From positions 5,245,347-5,309,346 of the forward strand of contig CM038922.1 in the NCBI GenBank assembly GCA_021904315.1: a stretch of DNA of 64,000 bases. The letters run 5' to 3'. Of the stretch, positions 46,560 through 59,397 are shown piece after piece. Below the pieces are notes generated by a model. The model was not told where the DNA came from and ran no database searches. It worked only from the letters and a program-made list of their open reading frames with translations. This DNA comes from Sphagnum magellanicum (lineage: Eukaryota; Streptophyta; Sphagnopsida; Sphagnales; Sphagnaceae). The number at the start of each line of letters is the position of its first letter. Positions within the stretch are counted from its first letter, which is position 1. A program made the position numbers and the translations under genes.

Positions 46560-49500
46560 TGGGAATTTATATACTTAGGTAGAAGGGAGCAACCTATGTT
46601 TTTTTCCATGATGATGCACATTAGGCTAAGGATTTGGGGGGATTATAATTAGGCAATTAATGATGGGGCTAAAATTTGCAACCAACCTATTGGTCTTTCC
46701 ACCTTAGAACCAAAATGTTCATTTTTGGCAAATGTACAATAAAAATTTCCTACATTGTTATTTGGCTTAGAAGGACATTAGCCCTAGATAGGGGGGCGAT
46801 TTGGATGTGATGCACCATTAAGGGTTATTGTGTGTTATTTGGTTTGTGTGTTTGTGCACAATGATAGGTGTGGGCATTGATGTGGTAACACACAACATCA
46901 TTTTTTATGGAGTTAGTCTATGAATGTCCACTTTTCATCCACATGGATGAATTTCATATAATGTTCATCCATAATGTAATTATGAAGGTTCTCAAAAAGG
47001 TTCCTTGAAATAATTTGAGATATTTAAAAAAAGTTTAGTCGATTTGAGATCTTTCAAGAAATATTTTGAAAAATCTTGAGTTAATTTGAAGTCTTTTAAA
47101 ATCTTTTGAAATATTCTAAAACATTTTGAGTTAGCCAAAAATATTTTGAGATAGTTTTCTTCAACAATTAGATCTCCAATAATTTACAAATAAAGATAGT
47201 TCCCCTCATGTGACCTTTAGTTTGTTCAACACCAATTTTGGGTATGATTTTACACCATCACTAGTACACAATGAGTCCAAATCCACTAACCTAAATCACT
47301 TTGGGGTTGTAAAAGTGAACCAAATTTACCATGCTTTAATTTCATTTCACTTTCAATGAAACTTCAACTACACATTCACTTATAGTGAAAATAATTTACT
47401 AATGTTATTTTTGGTACTATTAAGATGATAATTTCGATGTTATATAAAATTTATAATAGTAATTATTTAATATAATTAATTTATAATGTATAAGATTATT
47501 TATCATAACCGTTATTACATAAATTCATTACAATATGACAAATTAGAAGGTGATTTAAACCAACTTATGCTTTATTGTGTAAAAATATTAATATTTATAA
47601 ATCCAAGATATATATTATTGAAATAAAATTGTATTTTTATTCTGAGAAATAGGTCAGATTTTATTTTCTGCCTTTATTTAATAAAATGCTTTAAAATTTT
47701 TACAACAAAACAAAATGAAAATCCAATTCTTTTAGCATAAAAAATATAATATATAATATATCATAAATCATATGTCTATTCAATATAAAATACATAATGT
47801 ATAAAATTATGTACATATTACATATAATTTTTTAAACTAAATAATATTTTATTGTGGGCTTCACTTGATAAAAATGGATAACATAATATTCATCCATGGA
47901 AATATAATTTTTTTGATCCAATATCTTTATCATATAAGATCACTTATATACTTGGGCTCCACATTGCTACACACTACTTGTGACAATGAAATGACAAAAA
48001 AGAAATAAAGATTTACATTTAAAAACTTTCTTATTTTCAAATTAAATATAGGATTGAAATTGTACAAAAGATTGCCCTATTATCATCCAAGGGGAGAATT
48101 AGTCAGTCACCCCTATTTTTAATTCATTAAAATTTGGAAGCAATTAGGTGGATAAACATTAAATCAATTAAACAAATGGGGATTAAATCCTTGAATTATG
48201 TATTTAAAGAGAAGTTTTTATTGGAAACCTACTTAATTTCAAAGAAAAAAAAATGTTAATCTCTTGAAATATTATCAACATATTCAAATGAAATAACATA
48301 TATTTACATTTGTATGAAATTACATATAAACATGTGTATGAAATTGGAAAAACACAAAATGTTTTTTGGAAAGGACACAAATATTCCAAAAAACATTGAA
48401 AAAAATAAAAAGATTTATTTCTTTTTTGATATCTTAGGATCCTCCATAAGGACATTTTGAAACATTACAACTTGTAAAATGTTTTTTTTTTTTTAAATTC
48501 TGGTTTGGAATTGACTTCTAACAAAGGTGCAATTTGGAATTGTGTTTTTGTACAACTTACAATTATAGCCCATCCCACCTAAACCAACTTTGATGAAATC
48601 ATCGTCACTAGAATAATATATGACAATGTTTATTTGTTATATATTATATTAATACAAATATTTGTGCATAAGATGAATATAATATTAAATTTATTTATTA
48701 TTTTTAAAATTTTAATTTTTAAAAATAAATTTTATTTTATAATTATATAATCAAACTCATATTATAATATAAAATTTAACATGTATGTATTTAATATACC
48801 ATATTTACATGCAATTTTTTTCAATTCAAGTATTTAAAAAATAATTTTAATATTTTTGTTGTGTAGATTTTGAAAAACTTTTCAAAATGAAGTTTAAATC
48901 ATTTCATTTTGACATAATATGATAAAGATATTACTAATTAAATTTGGCTTTTAGAAAAGGTTTAATTGCATCTCAATTTAAAATTAAGGTGTAAGTAAAA
49001 GGTTTATTCCATATGTTTTTTCTTTGAATCTCATCTCACAAACTATATAAACAACATGTCTGACCTTGACTTGTCACATTGAAATGCATCTGCCAATTTG
49101 GGATGAATGAAAAATTGTTTGACCTTAAATGGAAATTGTAATGTAAATGAAATATTTTTTTGGCTATTCATTCCATCTACATTTTTCCTTGCCTACCTAT
49201 TTGCTTACATACACAAGCAAGTAGGTGCTAGTTTTCTACTTCTTGAAATTTTTAATTAAAAGAAAAAACCAAATAATAAGGTTGTAGGTTCAAACCCACT
49301 AGTGTACATGAAAACCTTACCAACCCTTTGCCATTGAGCTTGACTTGGGTGAGCCAATGGCTGTCAATCCATGAAAATAGAAGAAAATGAAGATGTTATT
49401 GTGCCAATGGCTTGTAAGTTCATGAAATAGAAGAAACTTTTATGAAAGAAAATGAAGATGTTATTGTTAAACTTGGGGTTATAAGCTTGGAAGACATTCT

Positions 49501-50330
49501 AATGTTAGACTATTGGTGAATGTTTTATTTTGTGTTGGGACATTTTTATTTATTTATTTTCAACTTTGACTCTCTTTAGTTTAGGTGGTTGATTTTCATT
49601 GTTGATTTTATTTGTCACAAATGCAAATGTTGGAGTGATGTTTGGAGTTTCTTGTGGGAGGGGTGGTTGTTCTATGACCCTAAACCCTTTGATACTCACA
49701 ATATTTGTATGAAATTAACAAATTGGATGCTAGATTTAATGATGGTATGGGAGATAATGCAACTTTTTAAATGGAGGTGTGTTATTTCTTATGTCACATT
49801 TGAATCGAGTTGAAAGGGCCATATGTGGGACAAGGACAATGAGAGTCTTTGCCATAGTTGTGTGGCTACCAGCCATTCGAAACCAATCCAGAGTTTTGGA
49901 TGCATTATTTTTTGGTGATTTTTTTATATTTCCTATCCCATGTGTAATTTAGATTTGTGTTGTACATTGGATTGTTGTGCTATTCATTGTTTCAAAGAAA
50001 GAGTTAAGCTTTGTGTGTGACAACTTTTCAAGTTGGTTTAATTTAACAAGTGGTGTTGGAGTTCAAGGAAGTGACAAGGTGTGGTTGGACTTGGGCACCA
50101 TGAAAGCTTCTTACAAACAAGTTTTACAAGTTTTTACCAACCATCAAGATTCGAGCCATGTTGCACAAATAGGAAGCAGTGAAATGGAGGATTCACAATG
50201 GGGGATGTTTTTGGCATAGTGGACACACTAATAGCAAGGCTGGTTGGAAGTGGAAAAGTGAACCCATTCATACTAATAGAGGGAGAAGTTGCCTTGCCAA
50301 GTTCATTCATAAATCATAAAGGACCGCTCA
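46560..50330. other. AT-rich DNA, unidentified
   Basis: The right LTR of the DNMT-carrying gypsy element should lie here or beyond, but with no left LTR to compare I cannot place it. No coding domain was recognised. Confidence 0.4.
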
Positions 50331-50539
50331 TTAAAAAAATGGTGAATGTTTGTGTGGATCCAAGAAATTAACCATAGCATTAGCTCTACTAAAGTGAGGT
50401 ATAGAATGGACATTGGAAAGAGGCTTTGTCACTTGGCTTCTCCTAACCAACAAACAAGTCAAGCACTCTTGATGCTTACACCACATAAAACATTGTGGGG
50501 AACATCCATTTATCAAGAAAGGATTCATTCATTCAAGTA

Positions 50540-50800
50540 TTTAATTACCTAGTGGGGTTGAAGCTTCCAATATAGTTATCTTTGCGCATGCTCTCACTAG
50601 AGTACCACCCATTGGAATTTGTGATTGCAAATTTAATGGGAAAACTGCTTGGTGTTGACCCTATTAATAGCACTAGGCGAGACCCTAGGTTTTGCGTTGC
50701 TTTAGACCTAGATGTTGGATGGGCGGCCAAAAAGAATATTATAAGGCCAAATTGTGGAGTTGAGGTGTTCATTGTCTATGAATGTTACCCAATGCCAAAT
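50540..50800 (+). pseudogene. LINE ORF1-like (DUF4283-type) relic
   Basis: LEYHPLEFVIANLMGKLLGV followed by DPINSTRRDPRFCVALDLDV resembles the LPLEFW...IG--LG--L-VD--T segment found in ORF1 proteins of plant L1-like LINEs. It may belong with the ORF2 relic at 55.5-58.5 kb, the CACTA-like insertions at 52.15-54.84 kb lying between them. Moderate support only. Confidence 0.5.
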
Positions 50801-50821
50801 ATATATATATATATATATATC
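50798..50821. repeat. TA microsatellite
   Basis: A run of ATATATAT units directly after the ORF1-like segment. Confidence 0.9.
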
Positions 50822-52150
50822 TACATATTTTATTTTGGGCTTGAACACCGAATTAAAGACTATACACAATTTGGGGGAAGGAGAGACCCTCATGGTGTTG
50901 GCATGGTAAGGTGGACCAATTTTGACGTCACATGGGTACTTTTTTGCAATGGGTGTGATTGCAAGTGTTATATTTTATTACATATGTCGGGTTTAGTTAA
51001 TAGGGATTCATTTTCAAATAATAGACTCTAATATTTACATGGTGCAATTTTTTTTTTAATGCAAAAAACATAAAATCCCAAGAGTTGTGAACTTTTGAAA
51101 TTGAAAAATTGGGGTGTAACGCCAATTGCAATTAGGCTAATGGACTTTAATTTGGTTCAATGATAGATTTAAAACTTGTTTAGGGAATTGGGTTCAAGGT
51201 GGAAATGTATTAATAAAAGAAATGCAAAAAAGTTTTGCATTATATGAATTCGAGGTATTACATTATGGAAAAACACACCCTATTTTTAAAAGTCCATAAC
51301 ATTTCAAAATAATTGTGTTTTGAGTTTAAATTTTGAAGACTTCTATAAATCACTAGCTTTTATGATGCACAAATCACATATGGAATTTTTTTGCTAAGAA
51401 TGGATAGATATCATTTTGTCATCATCATGTGTCAACATTGTGCACATTGTAAAACTTGCAAAATGAACTTTGGGCCAAGTTGTTTTTTGCCAGATTTTGG
51501 TCCATCCAACCATGCTAAGACCCCTCATATAATGGTAATCATCAACAAGCAAAGGGAGAAGATCCATGAAAAGGGGCATGGAAGTCAAAGATAAACACAA
51601 AACAATGGATAACAAATAAAGTTGTCGAGGCTCCAAGGAAGGAAGACGAGAAAGAGGATGAAAGGAGGAACATGCCTAGCAGAATGATCAAAAGTATGTG
51701 AAGAATGTGGCTAGTGGATTGGACCACAACATGCACAAGTCAAAACATTTGACTGACCAATAAGGGTTTACACAAGTGGTTAGGAAGAAAAATCAATTCC
51801 TTCAAACCACATCATAGAAAAATAATGAACATAATGAGCCTACCAAAAGATTGGTTGAAAAGGATGGCCAATCAATCCTTTCTCAAACTCCAAGTGTAGC
51901 ATCAGTTACACACAATGCACCAAAAGAACATGCAAATGCATAAGAACGATAAGTTGAAAAGAGGATACATGACCAATAAACCAAAGGGTCAAAACCATTG
52001 ACATTACAGGGGAAGGTGGATGGCACCAAAAGAGGGGCAACATACATGGAGGTTGAATTGGAAGGTGAAGTTGCTCAAGAAGTGGGTCAAACAGAAGATT
52101 GGGGCCACTACCTTTCACTAGATGTTGAATGCCCTACCACACATAATTTT
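50822..52150. other. Possible remainder of LINE ORF1, unconfirmed
   Basis: Lys-, Glu- and His-rich readings occur on the plus strand without a recognisable domain. It ends at the left terminus of the next element. Confidence 0.3.
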
Positions 52151-52567
52151 CACTAGAAGAAAAACATGTATTTTCGACTACTCTTTGTGACTAAATTTTA
52201 GTCGCAAAAGACATTTTGCAACTAAAATCCCTTTAATCGCCTAAGACAAGTCACATGTGATAAATTTGTCGTAAATGACAAAGGGTATTGTATGAAAGAA
52301 AATATCAACAAATACATTCCATACTTTGACTCCATTGTATACGTATTGTCACATGCGACTACGATGTAAGTATTTTGGTCATAATTGAAGGCAAATCATG
52401 TGTTACCATGTGTCTTAATATTTGATTTAAAAAATAAAATAATTATTATTATTTTGAAATAATCTAAGACGTTCAATTCAAATATTTGGATGATCTTATA
52501 TCATGACACGTGGCCCAATGTAAATATGCCAAATGCCATAAACATTAATTTAATAAAATAATAATAT

Positions 52568-52790
52568 TAGGTTGGTAGGTACATAAATAGGTGCCTATAA
52601 TCCTTACCTACCTACCTACCTACCTACCTACCTATTTAGGTGAAAAAGTAAGTAGGTAGGTTCTACCTTCCTAGGTTAAATACTTACTCATATAGGTAGG
52701 TACTTAGGTAGGTACATAGGCTGACCTAGATGGGTAAGTCAAACTAGGTACCTACTTAGCTAGATAGGATAAGTAGGTTGGGGAGGTAAG
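52568..52790. repeat. TAGG/CCTA array
   Basis: Includes a run of seven CCTA units near 52605-52633. It begins about 417 bp from the CACTA end at 52151. Confidence 0.88.
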
Positions 52791-53959
52791 TATTTTAAAG
52801 TTGTGCATTATTTGTTTTTTTGTTTTCGGTTGAGCCTTTTAATTAGCTCATCCCATGTGCACAAATTTTTTAATGTGAAATTCAATGGCCACACCCCCCT
52901 TGTTTATATAGTGTTCAACATAGGAATGAAGAACAAACAATATGGGATAAGTTTTGAAGTTGCAACCTCCTTACAAATTAAGTTATAATTCCAAAACTTT
53001 CTTCATGCCTTACTCTTTTAGTTTTTAGATTTTAAAACAATTCAAGTATCACATAATTAAATAATCATTAAAATAATAATGATTAAATTTACATATATTT
53101 AAATTATAAACTATACACTACAAATATTCAATATCAATTATTTAAATAAAAAATAACTTCTTAATATTTAACAAAATAGTTATTTAGTTATTCACAAGTT
53201 ATAATACATAACTCATAAATAAATAAATAAATAAAATATTTAAAAATATTTTATTACTTTTTAGAATCTGATCAAATTATATATAATATAATTAATGTCA
53301 AACTAATTTAATGACTATAATTTTTATTAAATAATTAAATAATTATTTTTAAAATTATAAGTAATGAATTAATCATTTTTATTAGAAAGTAAATTCTTAC
53401 ACAAATTTTTTTAAAAATTATTATTCAACTAATTACATTACTTACTATATAATTACACTTATTGTTGTAAAAATTATTATAGGTAAAGTAAATTTTTTAT
53501 TTTGGTAATTATTGATTATAAATACAATAATTTGTTAAACATAACATTAATTTTCATAATTATTGTAAAATTACTATAAAATATTTATCATAGATGATTA
53601 ATCACAATTTTTAAAAAGATAATATTATTATATAATAATTCGTGAAATTAAAATCAGTAAAATAATTATTTTAACTGCACTATAAATTTTCCAAAATTTT
53701 AATTCAAGTTTGAAGTTATAAATTAAAGAGTATGAATAATTATGTTCAATTAGAAAATAATTCTGCACATACTAATTAGTTCTTATTTGAAGTAATTACA
53801 ATGATTTGAAAATAATGTCACATTAATTTAATTAATTAATTTCTTCTAATATAAGAATATAAATTATATAATATAAAAATCTATGTTATAACAATAATTA
53901 TTTAGTCTCACTTAGATTTAATAAACATATTCATTTATTATGGATAACACTAGTAGAAA

Positions 53960-54540
53960 AAACCCTTGAAACTCAATCAATAATTTTTTGAATTAAAATA
54001 TAAATCTAAGATTCCAAAATAGTAATTCAGAATTCAAATATCAAATTTCAAGTTCAAATTAAAATATTTAAAATCAAGTTGCTAATTTTTAGACTCAATA
54101 AAGTTTCTTAAATCATAATAATATTTTTTAGATTGGAAAATAATAATTTAGAATTAAAATATCAATTTTTAGATCAAATAATTTTTTAAAATTTAAATAA
54201 CAATTTTCAGAATTGAAATGTCAATTTTCATATTCAAATAACAATATTCAAAATTGAAATGTCCATTTTTAGACTCAATTACTAATTTTCAGACTTGAAG
54301 TATAAATTTTGAAAATCCAAAATAATAATTTGGAATTTAAATTTCAGGTTTGAATCAAATGATTATTTAAAATTTAAATTAAAAAAATTCAGAGCTGAAA
54401 TATAAATTTTCATATTCATATAAAAATATTCAAAATTATAATGTCCATTTTTACGATCAGTTAATAATTTTCTGAATTGAAATACTAATTTTTGGATTCG
54501 AAAATATTAATTTGGATTCATAATCAATTTTCAGATCAAA
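53960..54540. repeat. Degenerate short-period repeat
   Basis: Recurrent AATTTTCAGA, ATTCAAAATTGAAAT and TTTTTAGACTCAA words form a loose tandem array of roughly 25-45 bp period. Confidence 0.6.
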
Positions 54541-54686
54541 TAGTTGTGAAAATGACCTAAATAATTGAAAGTTGGTCTTGTAGTTATAAATATTCTCAAA
54601 TCTAGTTGCAAACGACTACAAGTCGCATGTAGTCGGAAATGGAATGGTTACATTTTGGTTAATTACTATTAGTGTAAGAACACACC

Positions 54687-54839
54687 CATTACAACAAAAG
54701 TGTCTTTGTACGCCAAGTGATTTCACTAAATTTTGAGTGAATTCATTGGTTTTAGTAAACAAGGACTAGTTGGAAAGTAGTGAATTCATTGATTTAATGA
54801 ACAGGGACTAATGAACTGCACTCACATTTTGTAGTAGTG
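54687..54839. mobile_element. Miniature CACTA-like element, 153 bp
   Basis: The left end is CATTACAACAAAAGTG. The inverted right end is CACTACTACAAAATGTG. ACC lies on both sides (54684-54686, 54840-54842). Inside are two direct copies of about 35 bp beginning GTGAATTCATTG (from about 54737 and 54780). Confidence 0.75.
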
Positions 54840-55524
54840 ACCTAAGGGTAATGAAGTTGGTGAGCCCACGACCACCATATATAGTACCAAAAAGAAACAA
54901 CTTTAGAAAATTTGCAATGTAAATCCCTCTACCTAAAATGACATCACATAAACATATGTCAACATTATCAATGACCAACACAACTGAAGGAGGAGAAATG
55001 CCACATCTCGCTCCTCATGTTCATTCTAATTGGGAGATTAAAGCATCATTAAATATGGGTCCCATTAAAAAAAAAAGATAACAAATCTTGTAAGAAATAG
55101 GATGGGTAGGTGAAGATGAAATGATGGAAGACTTTGAAGATGTTTTATAAACTCAACCTCCCGCAATGTCAAACCTAAACTAGATTGGTAAACACCATCC
55201 CATGTTAAGGATGCCCAACATGTTATTTGTGCTTAAAGAAGTCAATGGCAGGAACAACGTTACTACATAGTTTGAATACCTATGCAAAGATGGTCTTCAA
55301 AACGCATGTGTGACCAACTTGAAGCTAAAGGAAATGAGTTCATAGCTTAAGAGCTATTAAGGCTCCGGATAGAGGAAATGGAAAAAAACCTTCAATTTTG
55401 TCATCTATGCAAAAAAGGTAGTTGTTAAGCATGGACATTTAGGGATTCAAGAAAGGTGGACAATAGGGTAATCATGAACGGTAATGAGTAAACAACCTCC
55501 CAACAACAGAAAACCAGGTGCATC

Positions 55525-58520
55525 ATGAAAATCCATATTCTATCATTTAATGTCAAAGGGTTAAACATGGAGGTAGAAGCGCGAAAGTTAGGGCATTACC
55601 TAAAAGGTATCCATCCTTTGTTAAACTAATTTATTTTCATCCAAGAGCACAAGTTGATTGGAGATAAGACTAAAGAGGTTGGCAAAGTTATGTGGAGGAG
55701 AACTACAAGTTGGTTTACAAAAGTTTCATTTGGATATTCAACACATGAAAAGAGCACAAAAGGAGGCAAGGTGGGATGGGAATCTTGATGCATGAATGAT
55801 GGGCCAATTTGGTTACATAGTAGGGGGTAATTATGGGGAACATGGCCTAATGGATTCAATTCAAAGGGCTCCCAAGAGGTAATCTAGGTTTAATAAATGT
55901 TTATGCACCAAATGATGCCTAAGAGAGAAGTCAACTTTGGGAAAAAATGTTGTTGGACCTACTTGAAGATTATGACTAGATTATTTGTGGAGACTTGAAC
56001 ATGGTTGAAAGAATGGAGGATAAAACTTCAACATGTGGCCACATCCTATTAGATAAAGAGAAGGTTGCATGGAAAAAATTGAAAGATGTTTTAAACATTG
56101 AAAAGCCCACACACTCACAACATGAACTGAAATTTTCTTCGGGTAACCTTCAACAGAATAGTGTAAGAGTTTTTACTAGGTTGGACATGGTTTACATGAC
56201 AAAAGGCAGTATAGGTCAAATATTGAAAGCTTTTCAATACTTTGTAAAGGGAAATGCCTCCAAATTAGACCACCAACCTATTTCAAGTGACATCAACATA
56301 ATGGGAAAAAAAAAAGGGATCCTATTGGAAAATGAACATTAGATACTTTGATGAAGCTATTGAAAAGATTAAAGAACTGCGGGAGAACTTTCCATTAAAG
56401 GCCATATTCTTTGCCAAGAGGAGAATAATTATGAAATGGTATAAGGGTTTTTGTTTAGTGAGAGCTAAGGAGTTCAAGTAGGATGACAAGCAACTAAAAA
56501 CTCAACTAGGGGTGACAATGGAGCAACTTCATTCTAACTCCTCTTATGAATATTTGCAAAGGTTAGTGGACAATACAAGGGAAAAGCTAGAGGAGCTCGA
56601 GAACATCAAGGTGACAAACTAGTGCATTTGAGCTAGAATCAAATGGAAAGATAAGGGTAATACCATGAGCAAGGGATTTTTCTTTGCTATCAAAGAACGT
56701 TCAATTGCTTCATTCATTACAACAATGAAAGATTGGGATGGGAACATACCCACAGATAGCAAAGACATGGAGGCCACTTGCTATGAATTGTATCAAACCT
56801 TGTACAAGGCCCCAACTCCCATTCATCAAACTAAGCAGACCACGAAAGAAATTTTGGAGTAAATTCCAACCAAGTTCATAGATGGCATGAACAAGGTCCT
56901 ACGAATGCCAATCATAGAACTTGAACTTTTGAAGGCTGCTAAAGCTATGGTTAGAAATAAATCACTTGGCTTGGATGGGGCGGTGACAGAATTTTACATG
57001 TGAGGTTTTGGCATGTGATAGGGACAAAATATAATAAGATGATCCAAGAGGCTATTAGTCAAGGAGAGTCTCTCAAAGGTATTAAAAAGGTCTAATTACC
57101 TTAATTTTCAAAGTCGGCATGAGAGAAGAATTGGGCAATTAGCACCCGATAATTCTTCTCAATACCACATACAAAATTAATGCCAATACTTTACAACTAA
57201 AGCTACAACCATTACTTATGGAAGTAATAGACAATGATCAAACTTCATATTTTCCATTGAGATATATATTCTTGATAATGTTTTGTTGGCACATGAAACA
57301 ATTGATTGGGTCAAACGAACAAAACAACCATTAGTCTTTTTGAAACTTGACTGTGTTGAGGCCCTACAACAAAATGGCATGGACATTTCTTTTCCAAGCC
57401 ATGGGAAAGATCGGAATAACAACCAAGTTCATCACAATGGTCAAGGTGTTGTTTGCAAATGTGGAGGCTGCAATCAACTAAACTGGCAAAGTGACAAAAA
57501 CATTTGAGATTAGAAGAAGAATTAGGTAAGGCTACCTATTAGCGCCATATCTCTTCGTCATCGTAGGGGAAGTGTTGAATGTGACGGTGAAATCACATTC
57601 AATATTTCCCTAGGGAGGGTGCAATCCAAGAAATAAAACTTTTAGAGGGAAAAGCTAGTAGATCATATCGTAATATGTAGATGACATAGGATTTACATTA
57701 AAGGTGACAAAGACAATGTGAAGAATGTGATTAAACTTTTGGAGGAATTCCTTATAGCATCCAGCCTATAGTTAAATTGGAAAAAGAACTTAAGATACTA
57801 GAAGGCATACCAACAACCTAAGCCACCATGGTGTGCTTTATGCAAGTGGAGGTGGGCGGAAGAAGGAAATGTATCCAAACTCTTGGGCACCCCCTTTGGA
57901 ATTGATGTGGACATGAAAAAGATTGATGAGTTCTTAATTAGGGGGTTGAGGAAAAACATGAGGTATTGTTACATAATGCACCTCCCCTTGGTAAGCAAGG
58001 TGTTGGTGATCAATTCCATCCTTGTTTCCTCCCTTTGGTTTTTTTGAGTGTTTAGGTTGGCTCCAAAAAAACTATCCAACTTGGTGCAAAGTTATCCAAT
58101 GTAATTACTTATGGGCTGATATAGAGCAAAACACAAGGATGAAAATGAAATGGAAGGATTGTCATGTAAGAAAAAAAGGTGGGTGGGTTAAGTTTAATGG
58201 ACTCAAAAGACATCCTTTCGTCATTCTTGGTGTAAATGGGTCATCTTAGCATCGAAGCCAAGAGAATCCAATTTGAAAAGCATAATTCAATTCAAATTTT
58301 GTTGATGTGCCCCATCAAAGTGTAAATAGTGAAAACTTGAGTGGCAATGGATGTTCTCATATTCACAAGTGTTTGTTAAGGGCAAGATTGTATTGTAGTA
58401 ATTAGACCAAATAAACATAGAAAATAAGCACTATGATGTCTATTTTGAGACATGCTGGACATAATGGGTTTAATAAGTACATGATAGATGAGATTAAGAC
58501 TTTTGAGGAGGAGTTCAAAT
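55525..58520 (+). pseudogene. LINE (non-LTR) ORF2: endonuclease, RT, C-terminal region
   Basis: ATG 55525 begins MKIHILSFNVKGLN, the start of the apurinic-type endonuclease, then FIFIQEHKLIGDK. CGDLNM lies near 55988, and DHQPISSD near 56270 matches the terminal SDH motif. RT: KAAKAMVRNKSLGLDGAVTE near 56932, LLNTTYK, LAHETIDW near 57283, PLVFLKLD, RIRQGYLLAPYLF near 57514 and QYVDD (57674-57685). Downstream LGTPFGIDVD and DEFLIRGLRKNMRY (57887-57960), then MKWKDC...KKGG, match the C-terminal region of plant L1-like elements. Stops and shifts occur throughout. Confidence 0.88.
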
Positions 58521-59390
58521 GATGTTTTAGGCAAGAAAGTTGAGAATTAAAAAGGCTCTAGATATATTTTTTGGATGTTCTTTCCTAACTAGTTTTTTTA
58601 ATGTCCAATATTAGGAGTATAGAAAAGATAGAGAACAAAATAATAGTTATGGAAATAGAACAATTTTGAGGATCTACATAAAATTATTAAACTACGATAT
58701 TTGATCTTTTGTTTTCTGTATTTATTTCCATGATCTGAATCTTTTTTTCTTTGATATTAATATGATAATTAAACTGTGGTATAATTATGACATATTCATA
58801 ATTATGCAAATACTTAAGTTGTGAGGAATGTGGTTGTTGAAAGATTTTGGATTATGTATGGATTTTTAGTACAGATTTTGTATAATTGAACCTAAATATG
58901 TATAAGAACAAAAAAATGCAATTGAAATAATATTAGAATATTAGGATTTACCATTTGGTGACCATATTGGGGATGAATTTGGGGTAATTTTGAGTTGTAT
59001 GAATTGCTTTGGTTTTATTGTGTGGTAGTAAATATATAAAGGTTATTCCAAAGAATTTCGTTTATTATCTAAATTACAAATCCAAAATTGGTGATGAAGA
59101 TTTGCGAAAAGTTAAATATGAATAAACAACTATTGTAAGGATTTAAATCTATGGCATTTTTTCCCTCGAAAGACAAGTAATAGAATGGTGAGAAACATAA
59201 ATTGAGTAGTAACTCAAAGTTAGACCAAGTAGCCATGCAGCAAAATAAAGACGAAAATGTAATAGAGGGAGAATTGTTGTTCACAAGTGATGTAATGCAA
59301 TTTCATATTCTAAATAATATATAATATACCATGCCAAGAATACCTAGGACAAAGGAATGGCTTCAGTGGTATAGGATGTCATTTGCAGTA
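58521..59390. other. AT-rich spacer, unidentified
   Basis: Nothing recognised between the LINE relic and the gag start of the next element. It may include the LINE 3' tail and the gypsy leader. Confidence 0.4.
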
Positions 59391-59397
59391 GTCATAT

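Larger units (their letters stand above)
52151..54674. mobile_element. CACTA-like non-autonomous DNA, boundaries ambiguous
   Basis: 52151 starts CACTAGAAGAAAAACATG and 54674 ends ATTACTATTAGTG. Both ends carry CGACTAC/GTAGTCG and GCAACTA words, which argues for one element. However, 53948 starts CACTAGTAGAAAAAACCC, and TAA flanks 53948 and 54674 (53945-53947, 54675-54677), which argues for a 727-bp element nested at the right. A TAGG array occupies 52568-52790. The interior is AT-rich and non-coding. Confidence 0.6.

Noticed and set aside
51391-51594. Cys-rich reading (CQHCAHCKTCK) as a LINE ORF1 zinc knuckle
   Set aside because: Spacing does not fit C-x2-C-x4-H-x4-C, and the context is too decayed to decide.
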